Assembly: GCF_040760005.1 (NCBI RefSeq)
Contig: NZ_CP099760.1
Coordinates: forward strand, 397,001-461,000
Source: Pseudomonas sp. stari2
Lineage (GTDB): Bacteria > Pseudomonadota > Gammaproteobacteria > Pseudomonadales > Pseudomonadaceae
Length of the DNA stretch: 64,000 bases
Direction: 5' to 3'
Part shown: positions 47,149-58,141 of the stretch, piece by piece
How positions within the stretch are numbered: the first letter of the stretch is position 1
Layout: each line of letters opens with the position of its first letter
The notes under the pieces: model-generated
What the model was told of the DNA's origin: nothing
The model's input: only the letters and a program-made list of their open reading frames with translations
Database searches by the model: none
Position numbers and translations under genes: made by a program

Positions 47149-47673
47149 TCAGACAGCCGCACGGTTCGGATTGACCCGCACCACACCCGCCCGCGCCTCG
47201 ATCTGCTCTTTCAGCTCATGCCGCATCCCCAGCATGAACGCCAGTTCGGCCACCACAAACAGCGGCCCGACAATCAACCCGCTCAAGTCATCCACAAACG
47301 CCGGTTTGCGCCCTTCATAGTGGTGCCCGACAAACTGGATCGCCCAGCCGATCACAAACATCGCCAGGCCTGCGCTCAGCCAGACCAGGGTGCTCTGCTG
47401 CGCCAATACATGCCCGGTCCAGACCGACAACCCCATCAGTACTGTCATCAACACACCGAGTTTCAGTTCCAGACGCAGGTAAAACCACGCCGAAGCGAGG
47501 GCGGCAATTACCGCCGGGGAAATCCACAATCCGCCCACCGACCATTCCGGCCGCGACAACAGCACGGCCACCGCCACCACAATCAGCGGAATCCCGATAA
47601 AGTGGCTGGCGATGTTGCGCGGGTCACGGTGGTAAGCGGCGTATTGACTCAAATGATCGACGAGGTTTTTCAT
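47149..47673 (-). CDS. DUF962 / Mpo1-like membrane protein
   Basis: This is a 174-residue protein with four hydrophobic segments. YHRDPRNIASHFIGIPLI (14-31) and GWAIQFVGHHYEGRKPAF (about 109-126) are the two His-rich motifs of the Mpo1/YGL010w family. Yeast Mpo1 is an Fe(II)-dependent 2-hydroxy fatty acid dioxygenase; the bacterial role is not established. It is divergent from the Crp/Fnr gene and convergent with cysA. Confidence 0.88.
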   Translation of the reverse strand: MKNLVDHLSQYAAYHRDPRNIASHFIGIPLIVVAVAVLLSRPEWSVGGLWISPAVIAALASAWFYLRLELKLGVLMTVLMGLSVWTGHVLAQQSTLVWLSAGLAMFVIGWAIQFVGHHYEGRKPAFVDDLSGLIVGPLFVVAELAFMLGMRHELKEQIEARAGVVRVNPNRAAV

Positions 47674-47758
47674 TGTTGTTCCTCCTGTAGGGTGATCGAA
47701 TCATGCCCCGGGTTCACGGTTCGCTCTGTCAGGCAGGCGACAATCTTTAGGAGAACGC

Positions 47759-48442
47759 ATGGATAGGGTCTGGCGCGAGCGCCTGCTGACCGGGCAATGG
47801 TTCAGTCATCTACCTTTGTCTTTTCAGGATAGTCTGCTGGCGGCGGCCAAGGAGCGGCGGCTGGCGGCGGGGCAGCGGCTGTTCCAGCGCGGCGATGCGC
47901 CGTGCGGGCTGTACGCGGTGCTCGACGGCGCAGTGCGCATCGGCGCGGTCAGCGAGCAAGGCAAGGAGGCGTTGCTGAGTCTGGTGGAGGCGCCGCACTG
48001 GTTCGGCGAAATCTGCCTGTTCGACGGCCAGCCCCGCACCCATGATGCTTACGCGGTCGGCCCGTGTCTGTTACTGAATATCCCGCAAGCCACACTGCTG
48101 AAACTGCTCGACGAACACCCCGTTTACTGGCGACATCTGGCGTTGTTGATGAGCCACAAACTGCGCCTGACCTTCATTAATCTCGAACAGCTGAGCCTGC
48201 TGCCGGCCCCGGCGCGTCTGGCCCATCGCTTGCTGATGATCGCCGAAGGCTACGGCGAACTCGACCCGCCTCGCCGGGTGCTGCAACTGCCCCAGGAGCA
48301 ACTGGCGTCGATGCTGTCGCTGTCGCGGCAGACCACCAACCAGATCCTCAAGGATCTGCAGGGGCAGGGGATTATCGGGTTGGCTTACGGGGAGATCGAG
48401 ATCCTTGATGCCGTCCGATTGCGGGCTTTGGCTGTCGTATGA
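47759..48442 (+). CDS. Crp/Fnr family transcriptional regulator
   Basis: This is a 227-residue protein. The cyclic-nucleotide-binding-like domain (about 15-130) has LFQRGDAPCGLYAVLDGAVRI and WFGEICLFDGQPRTHDA. The helix-turn-helix is LPQEQLASMLSLSRQTTNQILKDLQGQGII. It has no FNR-type cysteine cluster (only two scattered Cys in the sensor domain), so the ligand is unknown. TTTAGGAG gives a good start. It could control the adjacent divergent DUF962 gene. Confidence 0.9.
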   Translation: MDRVWRERLLTGQWFSHLPLSFQDSLLAAAKERRLAAGQRLFQRGDAPCGLYAVLDGAVRIGAVSEQGKEALLSLVEAPHWFGEICLFDGQPRTHDAYAVGPCLLLNIPQATLLKLLDEHPVYWRHLALLMSHKLRLTFINLEQLSLLPAPARLAHRLLMIAEGYGELDPPRRVLQLPQEQLASMLSLSRQTTNQILKDLQGQGIIGLAYGEIEILDAVRLRALAVV

Positions 48443-48445
48443 AAC

Positions 48446-49450
48446 TCAACGCAACTGATCCCGAAACTGCCCCGGCGTCATTCCCGTCCAGCGCTTGAAC
48501 GCGCGGCTGAAGCTGCTCGTATCGGCAAACCCCAGCAGATAACTGACCTCACTCAGCGAGCATTGCGGATCGCGCAGGTGCAGCAGCGCGAGGTTCTCGC
48601 GGCTTTCATTCAACAGTGTGTCGAAGCGACAACCCTCGTCGGCCAAATGCCGTTGCAGGCTGCGCAGGCTCAGGTGCAGGGCCTGGGCGATGCGTTCGGC
48701 GCTGGGTTCGCCTTCGGGCAATTGCTCTTCGATGGCGTCGCGTACCTTGCGCTCCCAGGTCAGCGGCTTGAGCTGGGCGAGGGTGCGTTTGAGCACGGCT
48801 TCGTTGTGTTCGGCCAGTTCCGGGTTGGCGTCGTCGAGGTGGCTGTCGAAGTCGGTGAGGGCGAATTCGATGCGGTCTTCTTCGGCGGAAAAATGCACCG
48901 GCGAGCGGAACACCTTGTGCCATTGATGCGCATCGGCAGGTTCCGGGCGACGCAGGTACACCGCCAGCGGCGCGTAGTCGCGGCCCAGGCGATTGCGGCA
49001 CGTGCGCACGTAGATTGCGGCAAAGGCGTCGATGGCTTCGAAGGCCGGGGCCGGGTTGTCGGCCGGGATTTTAAGGCGAAACCGGTAGCGATCTTCGCTG
49101 CGGGTCAGCTCCAGCTCCAGCGCGTCGCTGACCACTTGGTGATAACGCACGATCCGCTCGAACACCTCCCGCAGGCTGCCGCTGGCCACCAACGCATAGC
49201 CCAACGCGTGAAATGTCGTGGGGCTGACGAACCGCGACACCCGCAAGCCGATTGCCGGATCACCGCTGACCTGCACCGCGATTTCCCACAGGCGAGTGGT
49301 TGCGGACAACGGGTAACGGGCGTTCGGGTCGTCCATCAGTTGTGGATCGAGCCCGGCCTGCTGGCACAGGGCAGTGCTGTCCAGCCCCAGCGCGTCGAGT
49401 TGCTTGCGCAGGGCACGGGTCCAGCTGGCGAGAGAAGTCGGTTCCTTCAT
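48446..49450 (-). CDS. AraC family transcriptional regulator
   Basis: This is a 334-residue protein. The N-terminal arabinose-binding-like domain (PF12625 type, about 20-205) has NARYPLSATTRLWEIAVQVSGDPAIGLRV in pieces. The C-terminal double helix-turn-helix has LHLSLRSLQRHLADEGCRFDTLLNESR and EVSYLLGFADTSSFSRAFKRWTGMTPGQFR, the AraC signature. It is divergent from the desaturase gene 100 bases away and is its probable regulator. Confidence 0.92.
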   Translation of the reverse strand: MKEPTSLASWTRALRKQLDALGLDSTALCQQAGLDPQLMDDPNARYPLSATTRLWEIAVQVSGDPAIGLRVSRFVSPTTFHALGYALVASGSLREVFERIVRYHQVVSDALELELTRSEDRYRFRLKIPADNPAPAFEAIDAFAAIYVRTCRNRLGRDYAPLAVYLRRPEPADAHQWHKVFRSPVHFSAEEDRIEFALTDFDSHLDDANPELAEHNEAVLKRTLAQLKPLTWERKVRDAIEEQLPEGEPSAERIAQALHLSLRSLQRHLADEGCRFDTLLNESRENLALLHLRDPQCSLSEVSYLLGFADTSSFSRAFKRWTGMTPGQFRDQLR

Positions 49451-49550
49451 GCTGATTGGCGCTTCCGGTCAACAGGTTGGCGTTCTCGGCTACCGCGTCC
49501 GGACCCTGCGCGGGGCAGGATGCGAACATCAATAACCAGAGGATGGAAGC

Positions 49551-50624
49551 ATGGACCGTACTTCTGCAAGTCCCCAGCGACACAATGCTGCCCAGCGATC
49601 AGCGCATATTCGTGAAGTGGTGCTCGCCAAAGGCGTCGAGCTGCGCGAGCGCTACCCGATTCTCAACCATCAGGACGCCCTCGGTGCTGGGATTCTGGCC
49701 TTCGCTCTGGCCGGGATGATCGGTTCGGCGGCGCTCTATATCACTGGGCACATGGCGTGGTGGGCGTGTCTGTTGCTCAATGCGTTTTTCGCTTCGCTGA
49801 CCCATGAGCTCGAACACGACCTGATCCACAGCATGTATTTCCGCAAGCAGCGCGTACCGCACAACCTGATGATGGGGCTGGTGTGGCTGGCGCGGCCGAG
49901 CACGATCAACCCGTGGATCCGCCGGCATCTGCACCTCAATCATCACAAGGTCTCCGGCACTGAAACCGACATGGAAGAACGGGCGATCACCAACGGCGAA
50001 CCCTGGGGTTTTGCGCGGTTGCTGATGGTCGGCGACAACGTAATGTCGGCGTTCATCCGCATGCTGCGGGCCAGGACCTGGACGCACAAGTTCAGCATCA
50101 TCAAGCGTTCGCTGAAGGTCTACGCGCCGCTGGCGCTGGTGCATTGGGGCGCTTGGTACGTATTTCTCGGCTTCCATGTGGCCAACGGCATCGCTTACTT
50201 GATGGGCTCGCCGATCGAGTGGTCAGCGACCACGTTGTCGGTGATGCAAGTGATCGACATAGCCGCTGTGGTCATCATCGGGCCGAACGTGCTGCGCACC
50301 TTTTGCCTGCACTTCATCAGCTCGAACATGCATTACTACGGCGACATCGAGCCAGGCAATGTGCTTCAGCAGTGCCAGGTGTTGAATCCATGGTGGTTGT
50401 GGCCGTTGCAGGCGTTCTGTTTCAACTTCGGCAGCAGTCACGGGATTCATCATTTTGTGGTGAAGGAGCCGTTCTACATTCGCCAGCTGACGGTGCCGGT
50501 GGCGCACAAGGTGATGCGGGAGATGGGGGTTCGGTTCAACGATTTCGGGACGTTTGGGCGGGCGAACCGGTTTGTTCGCAAGGAAACGGTAGTACGGAAA
50601 GAAGTGCAGACGGCTCAGGTTTGA
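49551..50624 (+). CDS. Fatty acid desaturase family protein
   Basis: This is a 357-residue membrane di-iron protein. The His boxes are HELEHD (about 85-90), HLHLNHH (about 126-132) and HGIHH near residue 303. Membrane helices surround them. It differs from DesA in box sequences (HELEHDLIH rather than HRYSAH) and may act on a free or CoA-linked substrate or on an alkane-like compound. Divergence from an AraC regulator suggests induction by its substrate. Confidence 0.88.
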   Translation: MDRTSASPQRHNAAQRSAHIREVVLAKGVELRERYPILNHQDALGAGILAFALAGMIGSAALYITGHMAWWACLLLNAFFASLTHELEHDLIHSMYFRKQRVPHNLMMGLVWLARPSTINPWIRRHLHLNHHKVSGTETDMEERAITNGEPWGFARLLMVGDNVMSAFIRMLRARTWTHKFSIIKRSLKVYAPLALVHWGAWYVFLGFHVANGIAYLMGSPIEWSATTLSVMQVIDIAAVVIIGPNVLRTFCLHFISSNMHYYGDIEPGNVLQQCQVLNPWWLWPLQAFCFNFGSSHGIHHFVVKEPFYIRQLTVPVAHKVMREMGVRFNDFGTFGRANRFVRKETVVRKEVQTAQV

Positions 50625-50635
50625 AGGTATTCGAA

Positions 50636-50661
50636 GCTATCGCCGGCCAACCGGCGATAGC
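50636..50661. terminator. Bidirectional hairpin between desaturase and atsA
   Basis: GCTATCGCCGG (50636-50646) pairs with CCGGCGATAGC (50651-50661) around CCAA. It lies between two convergent stop codons (50624 and 50678). No strong T run. Confidence 0.65.
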
Positions 50662-50677
50662 GTTGTATCCGTCATCG

Positions 50678-53114
<2,437 letters not shown>

Positions 53115-53118
<4 letters not shown>

Positions 53119-54713
53119 GCGTGTCTCCAGCGGGTGGCGCGGATTTCCAGGCGTTGGCCAATGAGGTTGAGCAGGGCGCCGGTGAGGCCGACCAGCAGCA
53201 TCCCGGCCATGATCAGATCCATGCGCAGCAGTTGTTGGGCGCCGATCATCTGGCTGCCAATGCCGCCGTTGGACGGCATGAAATATTCGGCGCCGATGGT
53301 GCCGAGCCAGGCGTAGATCAGGCTCAGGCGCAGGCCGGCGAAAATCCCCGGCGCGGCGCCCGGCAGCACCAGTCGCCGAAGGCGTTGAGCGAGGTTCAGG
53401 CGCAGCACCTGCGCGGCTTCGTTGAGTTGCGGCGAAAGATTGGCGACGCTGCGTTGAGTCGCGACAAACAACGGAAAGAAAGCGGCCAGGGCGACGAACA
53501 CCCATTTCGCCAGTTCGCCGAGACCGAACCATGCGGTGAGCAGCGGCACCCAGGCGAAAATCGCAATCTGCCGCAGGGCGGCGAGGGTCGGGCCGAGCAC
53601 GCGTTCGCTGGTGCGTGAAAGACCCAGCAGCAAGCCCAGCACGAGGCCGAGGCCGCCGCCAATCAACAAGCCGCCGAGTGTGCGGCCGAGGCTCAGGGCC
53701 ATGCCCGAGATCAACGTGCCGTCGAGCAATCCGTTTTTCGTTGCCTCGAGCACCACCCACGGACTGACCAGAATGTTGGCGTCGATCCATTGCTGATCGA
53801 CCGCCAGTTGCCACAGCGCGAACAGCGCCAGTGGCAGCAGCCACGGCTGCACGCGTTGCCAGCCTTCATAGCGTGGGCCGCGACGAATTTCTGCCGTGGC
53901 GGGATGCGGCCAGTGCACCAGTTTCCTGTCAAGCAGACCGATGCCGCGATCCATCGCCACACCGATCAGGCCGATCACCACGATGCACACGAAGACGATG
54001 TCGAGCATGAACAACTGACGCGCCCAGACCATCAGGTAACCGATGCCTTCGCTGGAGGCCAGCAGCTCGACGGCAAGTAATGAAGTCCAGCCAGCGGCGA
54101 GCGCCAGTCGCACGCCGGCCATGAATGCGGGGAGGGCGGCGGGCAGCACCAGTCGGCGAATCAGCAGGCGTGGCGGCAGGCGTAACACGGCGGCGGCTTC
54201 GCGTAGTTTCGGTTGCGCATCACGCACGCCGACCAGCGTGTGCAGGGTGACCGGCACCACGATGGCCTTGACCAGCACCACCAGTTTCAGCGTTTCGCCG
54301 ATGCCGAAAAACACCATGAACAACGGAATCCACGCCAGCGTTGGCACTTGGGCCAGACCGGCGAAGGTCGGGAAGATGAGGCGTTCGAGGCGACGGCTGA
54401 AGCCCAACGCTGCGCCGAGTACCGCGCCGGCGGAAACGCCCGCCAGCAAGCCCCAGAACAACCGTTGCAGGCTGATCCACAGGTGGCTCCACAACTCGCC
54501 CTGGGACAGCTCGATCGCACTGTTCCACACCAGTGACGGCGCCGGCAGAATCTGTTCGCTCATCCACTGATTGCGCGCCGCCAGCCACCACAGGGCGAAC
54601 AGTCCGAGCGGCAATAACCAGGGTAAGACGCGGTGGCTCAGGCTTGGCAAGGTGCGCCGGTTTTTCAACGGCGGTGCGGCCAGTGGCAGGCTGAGCAGGG
54701 ATTCACGGGCCAT
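53115..54713 (-). CDS. atsB: AtsB, fused double permease of the sulfate-ester transporter
   Basis: This is a 532-residue protein made of two TauC/SsuC-like permease halves in one chain (about 25-265 and 285-525). Each half has an ABC coupling loop: LREAAAVLRLPPRLLIRRLVLP and LNEAAQVLRLNLAQRLRRLVLP. The halves are parallel copies, so one protein supplies both membrane subunits instead of a homodimer of single permeases. It is the first gene of the minus-strand operon, divergent from atsR. Confidence 0.92.
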
Positions 54714-55017
54714 GGGTGACCTCCGTTGTCGGGTTGGATCGTGTCAGCGGAATTAGCTGTAAAGTAATCGTTATAAGTAAATTGAAAATTAAGTATTTTG
54801 GAGATAAGCAGCGCCATTTAAGGCCTCCAGCCCTGCGCGCATCCAATGCATTCGAAGAATATTTTCGATGCTCTCTCTGCATACCGCTCTGCATGTCCCG
54901 ACTTTGCTGGCTTAGCTTGAATAGCTATAAAAATGTTCTTTTTAAGTATTTAAGTGCTGATACGGATTGCGCCTACTTTCGGCTCCTCAATGCCCGCCGT
55001 GATCAGGAGCCGCACCC
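54714..55017. promoter_or_regulatory. Divergent atsB / atsR control region (304 bases)
   Basis: No gene is seen. The region is far more AT-rich than its surroundings. Near atsB it has TTATAAGTAAATTG; near the middle the dyad TCGAA-GAATATT-TTCGA (about 54855-54871); near atsR TCTTTTTAAGTAT (54937-54949), matching the oscA upstream dyad at 12 of 13 bases, then TGCGCCT as also seen before oscA. These are candidate activator sites for sulfur-starvation control in both directions. Confidence 0.55.
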
Positions 55018-56031
55018 ATGAACTTTCCTTTCAAACGTGTCATCAGTCTGTTTGCCGCGCCGGCCCTGGCGGGTCTGCTGGCGTTCTCTGCCCAGGCCGA
55101 CGAGCTCAAGCAAATCAGGATTGCCGTGCCTGATCTGAGCGCGGGTACTCAACACAGCGGCGGGGGCATCGTGGACGTGCTGCGCGATCAGCAGATCTTC
55201 GAAAAGGCCTTCGCCGATCAGGGCATCAAGATTCAGTGGAGCTTCTTCAAGGGCGCCGGACCTGTGATCAACGAGGCGTTTGCCAACGGCCAGGTGGATC
55301 TGGCCTATCTCGGAGATCTGGCGGCCATCATCGGCAAGTCCAACGGACTGGATACGCGCCTGCTCAGCGCCAGCGCCCGGGGTGTGAAGCAATACCTCGG
55401 CGTGGTGCCGGGTTCGGGGATCAAGACGTTGCAGGATCTCAAGGGCAAGCGCGTGGCGATCTTCCGGGGCACCGCGACCCAGTTGTCGTTCGATGCGGCG
55501 CTGGCCAGCGTGGGCCTGAGCGAAAAGGACGTGAAAGTGATCAACCTCGATTTCAATGCAGCGGTTGCCGCGCTGGCGGCGAAGCAGATCGACGCGTCGT
55601 GGGGCAGCTCCGGGCTGACTGCATTGCAGGCCAAGGGACTGGCCGAGTTGCCGCTTAACACCAAAGACCTCGGTGGCGCCGGCAGCGTGCAGTCGGTGCT
55701 GGTGGGTACCGGCAAGTTTGTCGACGGCCATCCGGACGCCGTGGCGAAGCTGCTCAAGGCGCAGCAACAGGCAGTGGAGTGGCTGACTCAGGACAGCAAC
55801 AAGGACGCTTACGTGCAGCTTGTGTCGGGGCTCGCAAGCTACCCGCCGGTGATCCTGAGCCAGGATCTGAAGGATCAGAATCTGAGCGAAGTATTCCCGT
55901 CGACACTGGACCCGCTGTTCCTCGAAAACCTGCAGGGTAAAGTGGATCTGGCGGCGCAGCAGAAGCTGATCCGCAAGCCGTTCAAGGTGAGCGAGTGGGT
56001 GGCGCCTGAGCTGGCGGCTGCGAAGCTCTGA
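55018..56031 (+). CDS. atsR: AtsR, periplasmic sulfate-ester-binding protein
   Basis: This is a 337-residue protein with a signal peptide (cleavage near FSAQADELK, residue 27). It shows the SsuA/TauA/NrtA-like solute-binding pattern: NEAFANGQVDLAYLGDLAAIIG, LQDLKGKRVAIFRGTATQLSFDAAL and QIDASWGSSGLTALQ. It binds sulfate esters and feeds AtsBC. CAGGAG precedes the start. A REP-like palindrome follows the stop. Confidence 0.93.
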   Translation: MNFPFKRVISLFAAPALAGLLAFSAQADELKQIRIAVPDLSAGTQHSGGGIVDVLRDQQIFEKAFADQGIKIQWSFFKGAGPVINEAFANGQVDLAYLGDLAAIIGKSNGLDTRLLSASARGVKQYLGVVPGSGIKTLQDLKGKRVAIFRGTATQLSFDAALASVGLSEKDVKVINLDFNAAVAALAAKQIDASWGSSGLTALQAKGLAELPLNTKDLGGAGSVQSVLVGTGKFVDGHPDAVAKLLKAQQQAVEWLTQDSNKDAYVQLVSGLASYPPVILSQDLKDQNLSEVFPSTLDPLFLENLQGKVDLAAQQKLIRKPFKVSEWVAPELAAAKL

Positions 56032-56040
56032 GTCATGCGG

Positions 56041-56067
56041 TCATTCCCGCGCAGAGCGTGGGAATGA
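56041..56067. repeat. Inverted repeat after atsR, related to the one after cysA
   Basis: TCATTCCCGCGC and GCGTGGGAATGA (56056-56067) are inverted with one G-T pair around AGA. The core TTCCC-GC-GCAGAGCGTGGGAA equals that at 47101-47135. It sits between convergent atsR and lysR genes. Confidence 0.75.
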
Positions 56068-56070
56068 CCC

Positions 56071-56991
56071 TCAAACCGCGACGCTGATTTCCTGCTTGTC
56101 CACCGCCACCAACGTCTCGATCATCGCTCGCGCTGCCGGTGAAAGCCGGAATCCCGTGCGGCTCACAATCCCGCACCGCGCATTCATGCTCTCCAGATTC
56201 TGCGGCAGGTTGCGCCAGTGCAGCAGCGCCAGCGAGCCCTGGGCGATGTCCTCGACAAACGCCTCTTCAGTGCCGACGCCAATCGCGTTGGATTGCAGCA
56301 CCACTTTCACCAGCGCCGGAAAGTGCTCGGTCTCGATGGTCGGTGAAAAATCGATCCTGCCGCTGAGATTTGCCAGCAGTTTGCGAATCCCCGGCGGGAT
56401 CAGCGTGGTCGCCAGCGGGTAGTCGAACATGTCGTTGGTCGACAGGCTTTCCTTGGCCAGCAACGGATGCCCCGGCCGGCAGAAAAATACCCCGCGCTTG
56501 GGTGTCAGCGGCTGGGTCTGGAAGTTCGGGTCGGACTCGAAATGACGGATGTCGGCGATGAAGAATTCGATCTCTTCGCGGCTCAGGGCACGGCTGAGTT
56601 TTTCCCAGTTATCCACCTGAAAGCAGGTACGCACTTTCGGGTGCGCATTGATGAATTGCGCCACCGCGTCCGGCACCAGTTTCACCGCCGGCGCCGGGCC
56701 GCAACCAAAGTGCAGTTCGCCGGCATCGAGCTTGGTCATCTGCGTCACTTCGGCGCTGAGCAATGCGGCGCCCTGCACCAGGGTCAGGGCGTGCTGCAGC
56801 ACCACCTGGCCTTCGGGTGTCGGGCGCAGATCCTTGTTGCCGCGGTCCACCAGCACGCAGCCGAACTCCTGCTCCAGCCCTTGAATGCTGCGGCTGAACG
56901 CCGGTTGAGTGATGCCCATGGCGTCGGCCGCGCGGACAAAACTGCGGTGTTCATTGAGGGCGATGAAGTAGCGCAACTGGCGAAGATCCAT
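56071..56991 (-). CDS. LysR-type regulator, divergent from atsK
   Basis: This is a 306-residue protein. The N-terminal helix-turn-helix (DLRQLRYFIALNEHRSFVRAADAMGITQPAFSRSIQGLEQ, in pieces, 2-42) is followed by a LysR effector domain (about 90-295). ATG 56991 is preferred over ATG 57006 because GGAAAA lies six bases before it and the paralogue at 59854 begins at the same place. It shares FGCGPAPA and other blocks with that paralogue. It probably controls atsK; a homologue, SftR, regulates sulfate-ester genes in P. putida. Confidence 0.92.
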   Translation of the reverse strand: MDLRQLRYFIALNEHRSFVRAADAMGITQPAFSRSIQGLEQEFGCVLVDRGNKDLRPTPEGQVVLQHALTLVQGAALLSAEVTQMTKLDAGELHFGCGPAPAVKLVPDAVAQFINAHPKVRTCFQVDNWEKLSRALSREEIEFFIADIRHFESDPNFQTQPLTPKRGVFFCRPGHPLLAKESLSTNDMFDYPLATTLIPPGIRKLLANLSGRIDFSPTIETEHFPALVKVVLQSNAIGVGTEEAFVEDIAQGSLALLHWRNLPQNLESMNARCGIVSRTGFRLSPAARAMIETLVAVDKQEISVAV

Positions 56992-57063
56992 ATGCTTTTC
57001 CGGCATCCTAAAAATAGCTCGAAGGCATTTGCGACGAGGGTTGCTTGAGGTTTTAAATGCAAG

Positions 57064-57080
57064 CTCTTATTCCGTCAATG
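57064..57080 (+). promoter_or_regulatory. CTCTTAT element upstream of atsK
   Basis: CTCTTATTCCGTCAAT at 57064-57079 matches CTCTTATGCAGTAAAT upstream of the TonB receptor (60866-60881) at 13 of 16 positions. The first seven bases also occur upstream of oscA. It lies about 100 bases before atsK in the LysR/atsK divergent gap, so it is a candidate promoter element or regulator site. Confidence 0.5.
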
Positions 57081-57172
57081 AAGCATGTGAATATCTATTA
57101 GATGTAAATGGAATATAGATAGAGCGTTGTTTCGCTGCCGTCCAACCGCAAGCAGTCGATGAGGGTCTACCC

Positions 57173-58093
57173 ATGAGCAATGCCGCACTCGCTGTAAAAC
57201 CCGCTGTCCACGCGCTGGACATTCATCCGGTGGCCGGCCGTATCGGCGCCGAAATCCGTGGCGTGCACCTGTCCGGTGAGCTGGATGCCGCGACGGTTGA
57301 AGCCATTCAACAGGCACTGGTGCAGTACAAGGTCGTGTTCTTCCGCGAGCAGACTCAGCTCGACGATCAGCGACAGGAAGCCTTTGCACATCTGCTTGGC
57401 GAGCCGGTGGCGCACCCAACCGTGCCGTCCCGCGAGGGCACCCGCTACCTGCTGGAACTGGACGGCGCCGAAGGCCAGCGCGCCAACTCCTGGCACACCG
57501 ACGTGACCTTCGTCGATGCCTACCCGAAAGCCTCGATCCTGCGCTCGGTGGTGGCCCCGGCATTCGGTGGCGACACGCTGTGGGCGAATACTGCGACGGC
57601 GTACAACGAACTGCCGACCGAATTGCGCGAGCTGGCGGACAAACTGGTGGCCGTGCACAGCAACGAATACGACTACGCCGGGGCGAAGCCGGATGTCTCG
57701 GCAGAGAAGCTCGAGCGCTATCGCAAGATCTTCACCTCGACCGTGTATGAAACCGAACACCCGGTGGTGCGTGTACACCCGATCAGCGGCGAAAAGAGCT
57801 TGTTGTTGGGACATTTCGTCAAACGCATCAAGGGTTATTCCCAGGCCGATTCTGCATATCTGTTCGGGCTGTTGCAGAGCCATGTGATTCGTCAGGAAAA
57901 CACCGTGCGCTGGCGCTGGAAAGCGGGTGATGTGGCGATTTGGGATAACCGTTCGACGCAGCATTATGCGATTGATGATTACGGAACCCAGGATCGGGTG
58001 GTGCGTCGGGTAACGCTCAAGGGTGAAGTGCCGGTCGGGGCTTCGGGGCAGCGTAGTCTGACTATCAAAGGCGCTGAGATCGTCGGCGTCTGA
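57173..58093 (+). CDS. atsK: AtsK, alkylsulfatase (Fe(II)/2-oxoglutarate dioxygenase)
   Basis: This is a 306-residue protein of the TauD family. The metal ligands fall at the positions known for AtsK: H108 and D110 (WHTDVTF) and H264 (TQHYAIDDY). R275 and R279 (TQDRVVRRV) bind 2-oxoglutarate and the sulfate group. It oxidises alkyl sulfate esters to an aldehyde and sulfate. It is divergent from the LysR gene and followed by a terminator. Confidence 0.94.
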   Translation: MSNAALAVKPAVHALDIHPVAGRIGAEIRGVHLSGELDAATVEAIQQALVQYKVVFFREQTQLDDQRQEAFAHLLGEPVAHPTVPSREGTRYLLELDGAEGQRANSWHTDVTFVDAYPKASILRSVVAPAFGGDTLWANTATAYNELPTELRELADKLVAVHSNEYDYAGAKPDVSAEKLERYRKIFTSTVYETEHPVVRVHPISGEKSLLLGHFVKRIKGYSQADSAYLFGLLQSHVIRQENTVRWRWKAGDVAIWDNRSTQHYAIDDYGTQDRVVRRVTLKGEVPVGASGQRSLTIKGAEIVGV

Positions 58094-58106
58094 TCTACCC
58101 CTTCAC

Positions 58107-58132
58107 GGGCAAGCCGGCCATCCGGCTTGCCC
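58107..58132. terminator. Bidirectional terminator between atsK and the sulfatase
   Basis: GGGCAAGCCGG (58107-58117) pairs with CCGGCTTGCCC (58122-58132) around CCAT. It lies between convergent stop codons at 58093 and 58142. Confidence 0.75.
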
Positions 58133-58141
58133 GCAGTACTT

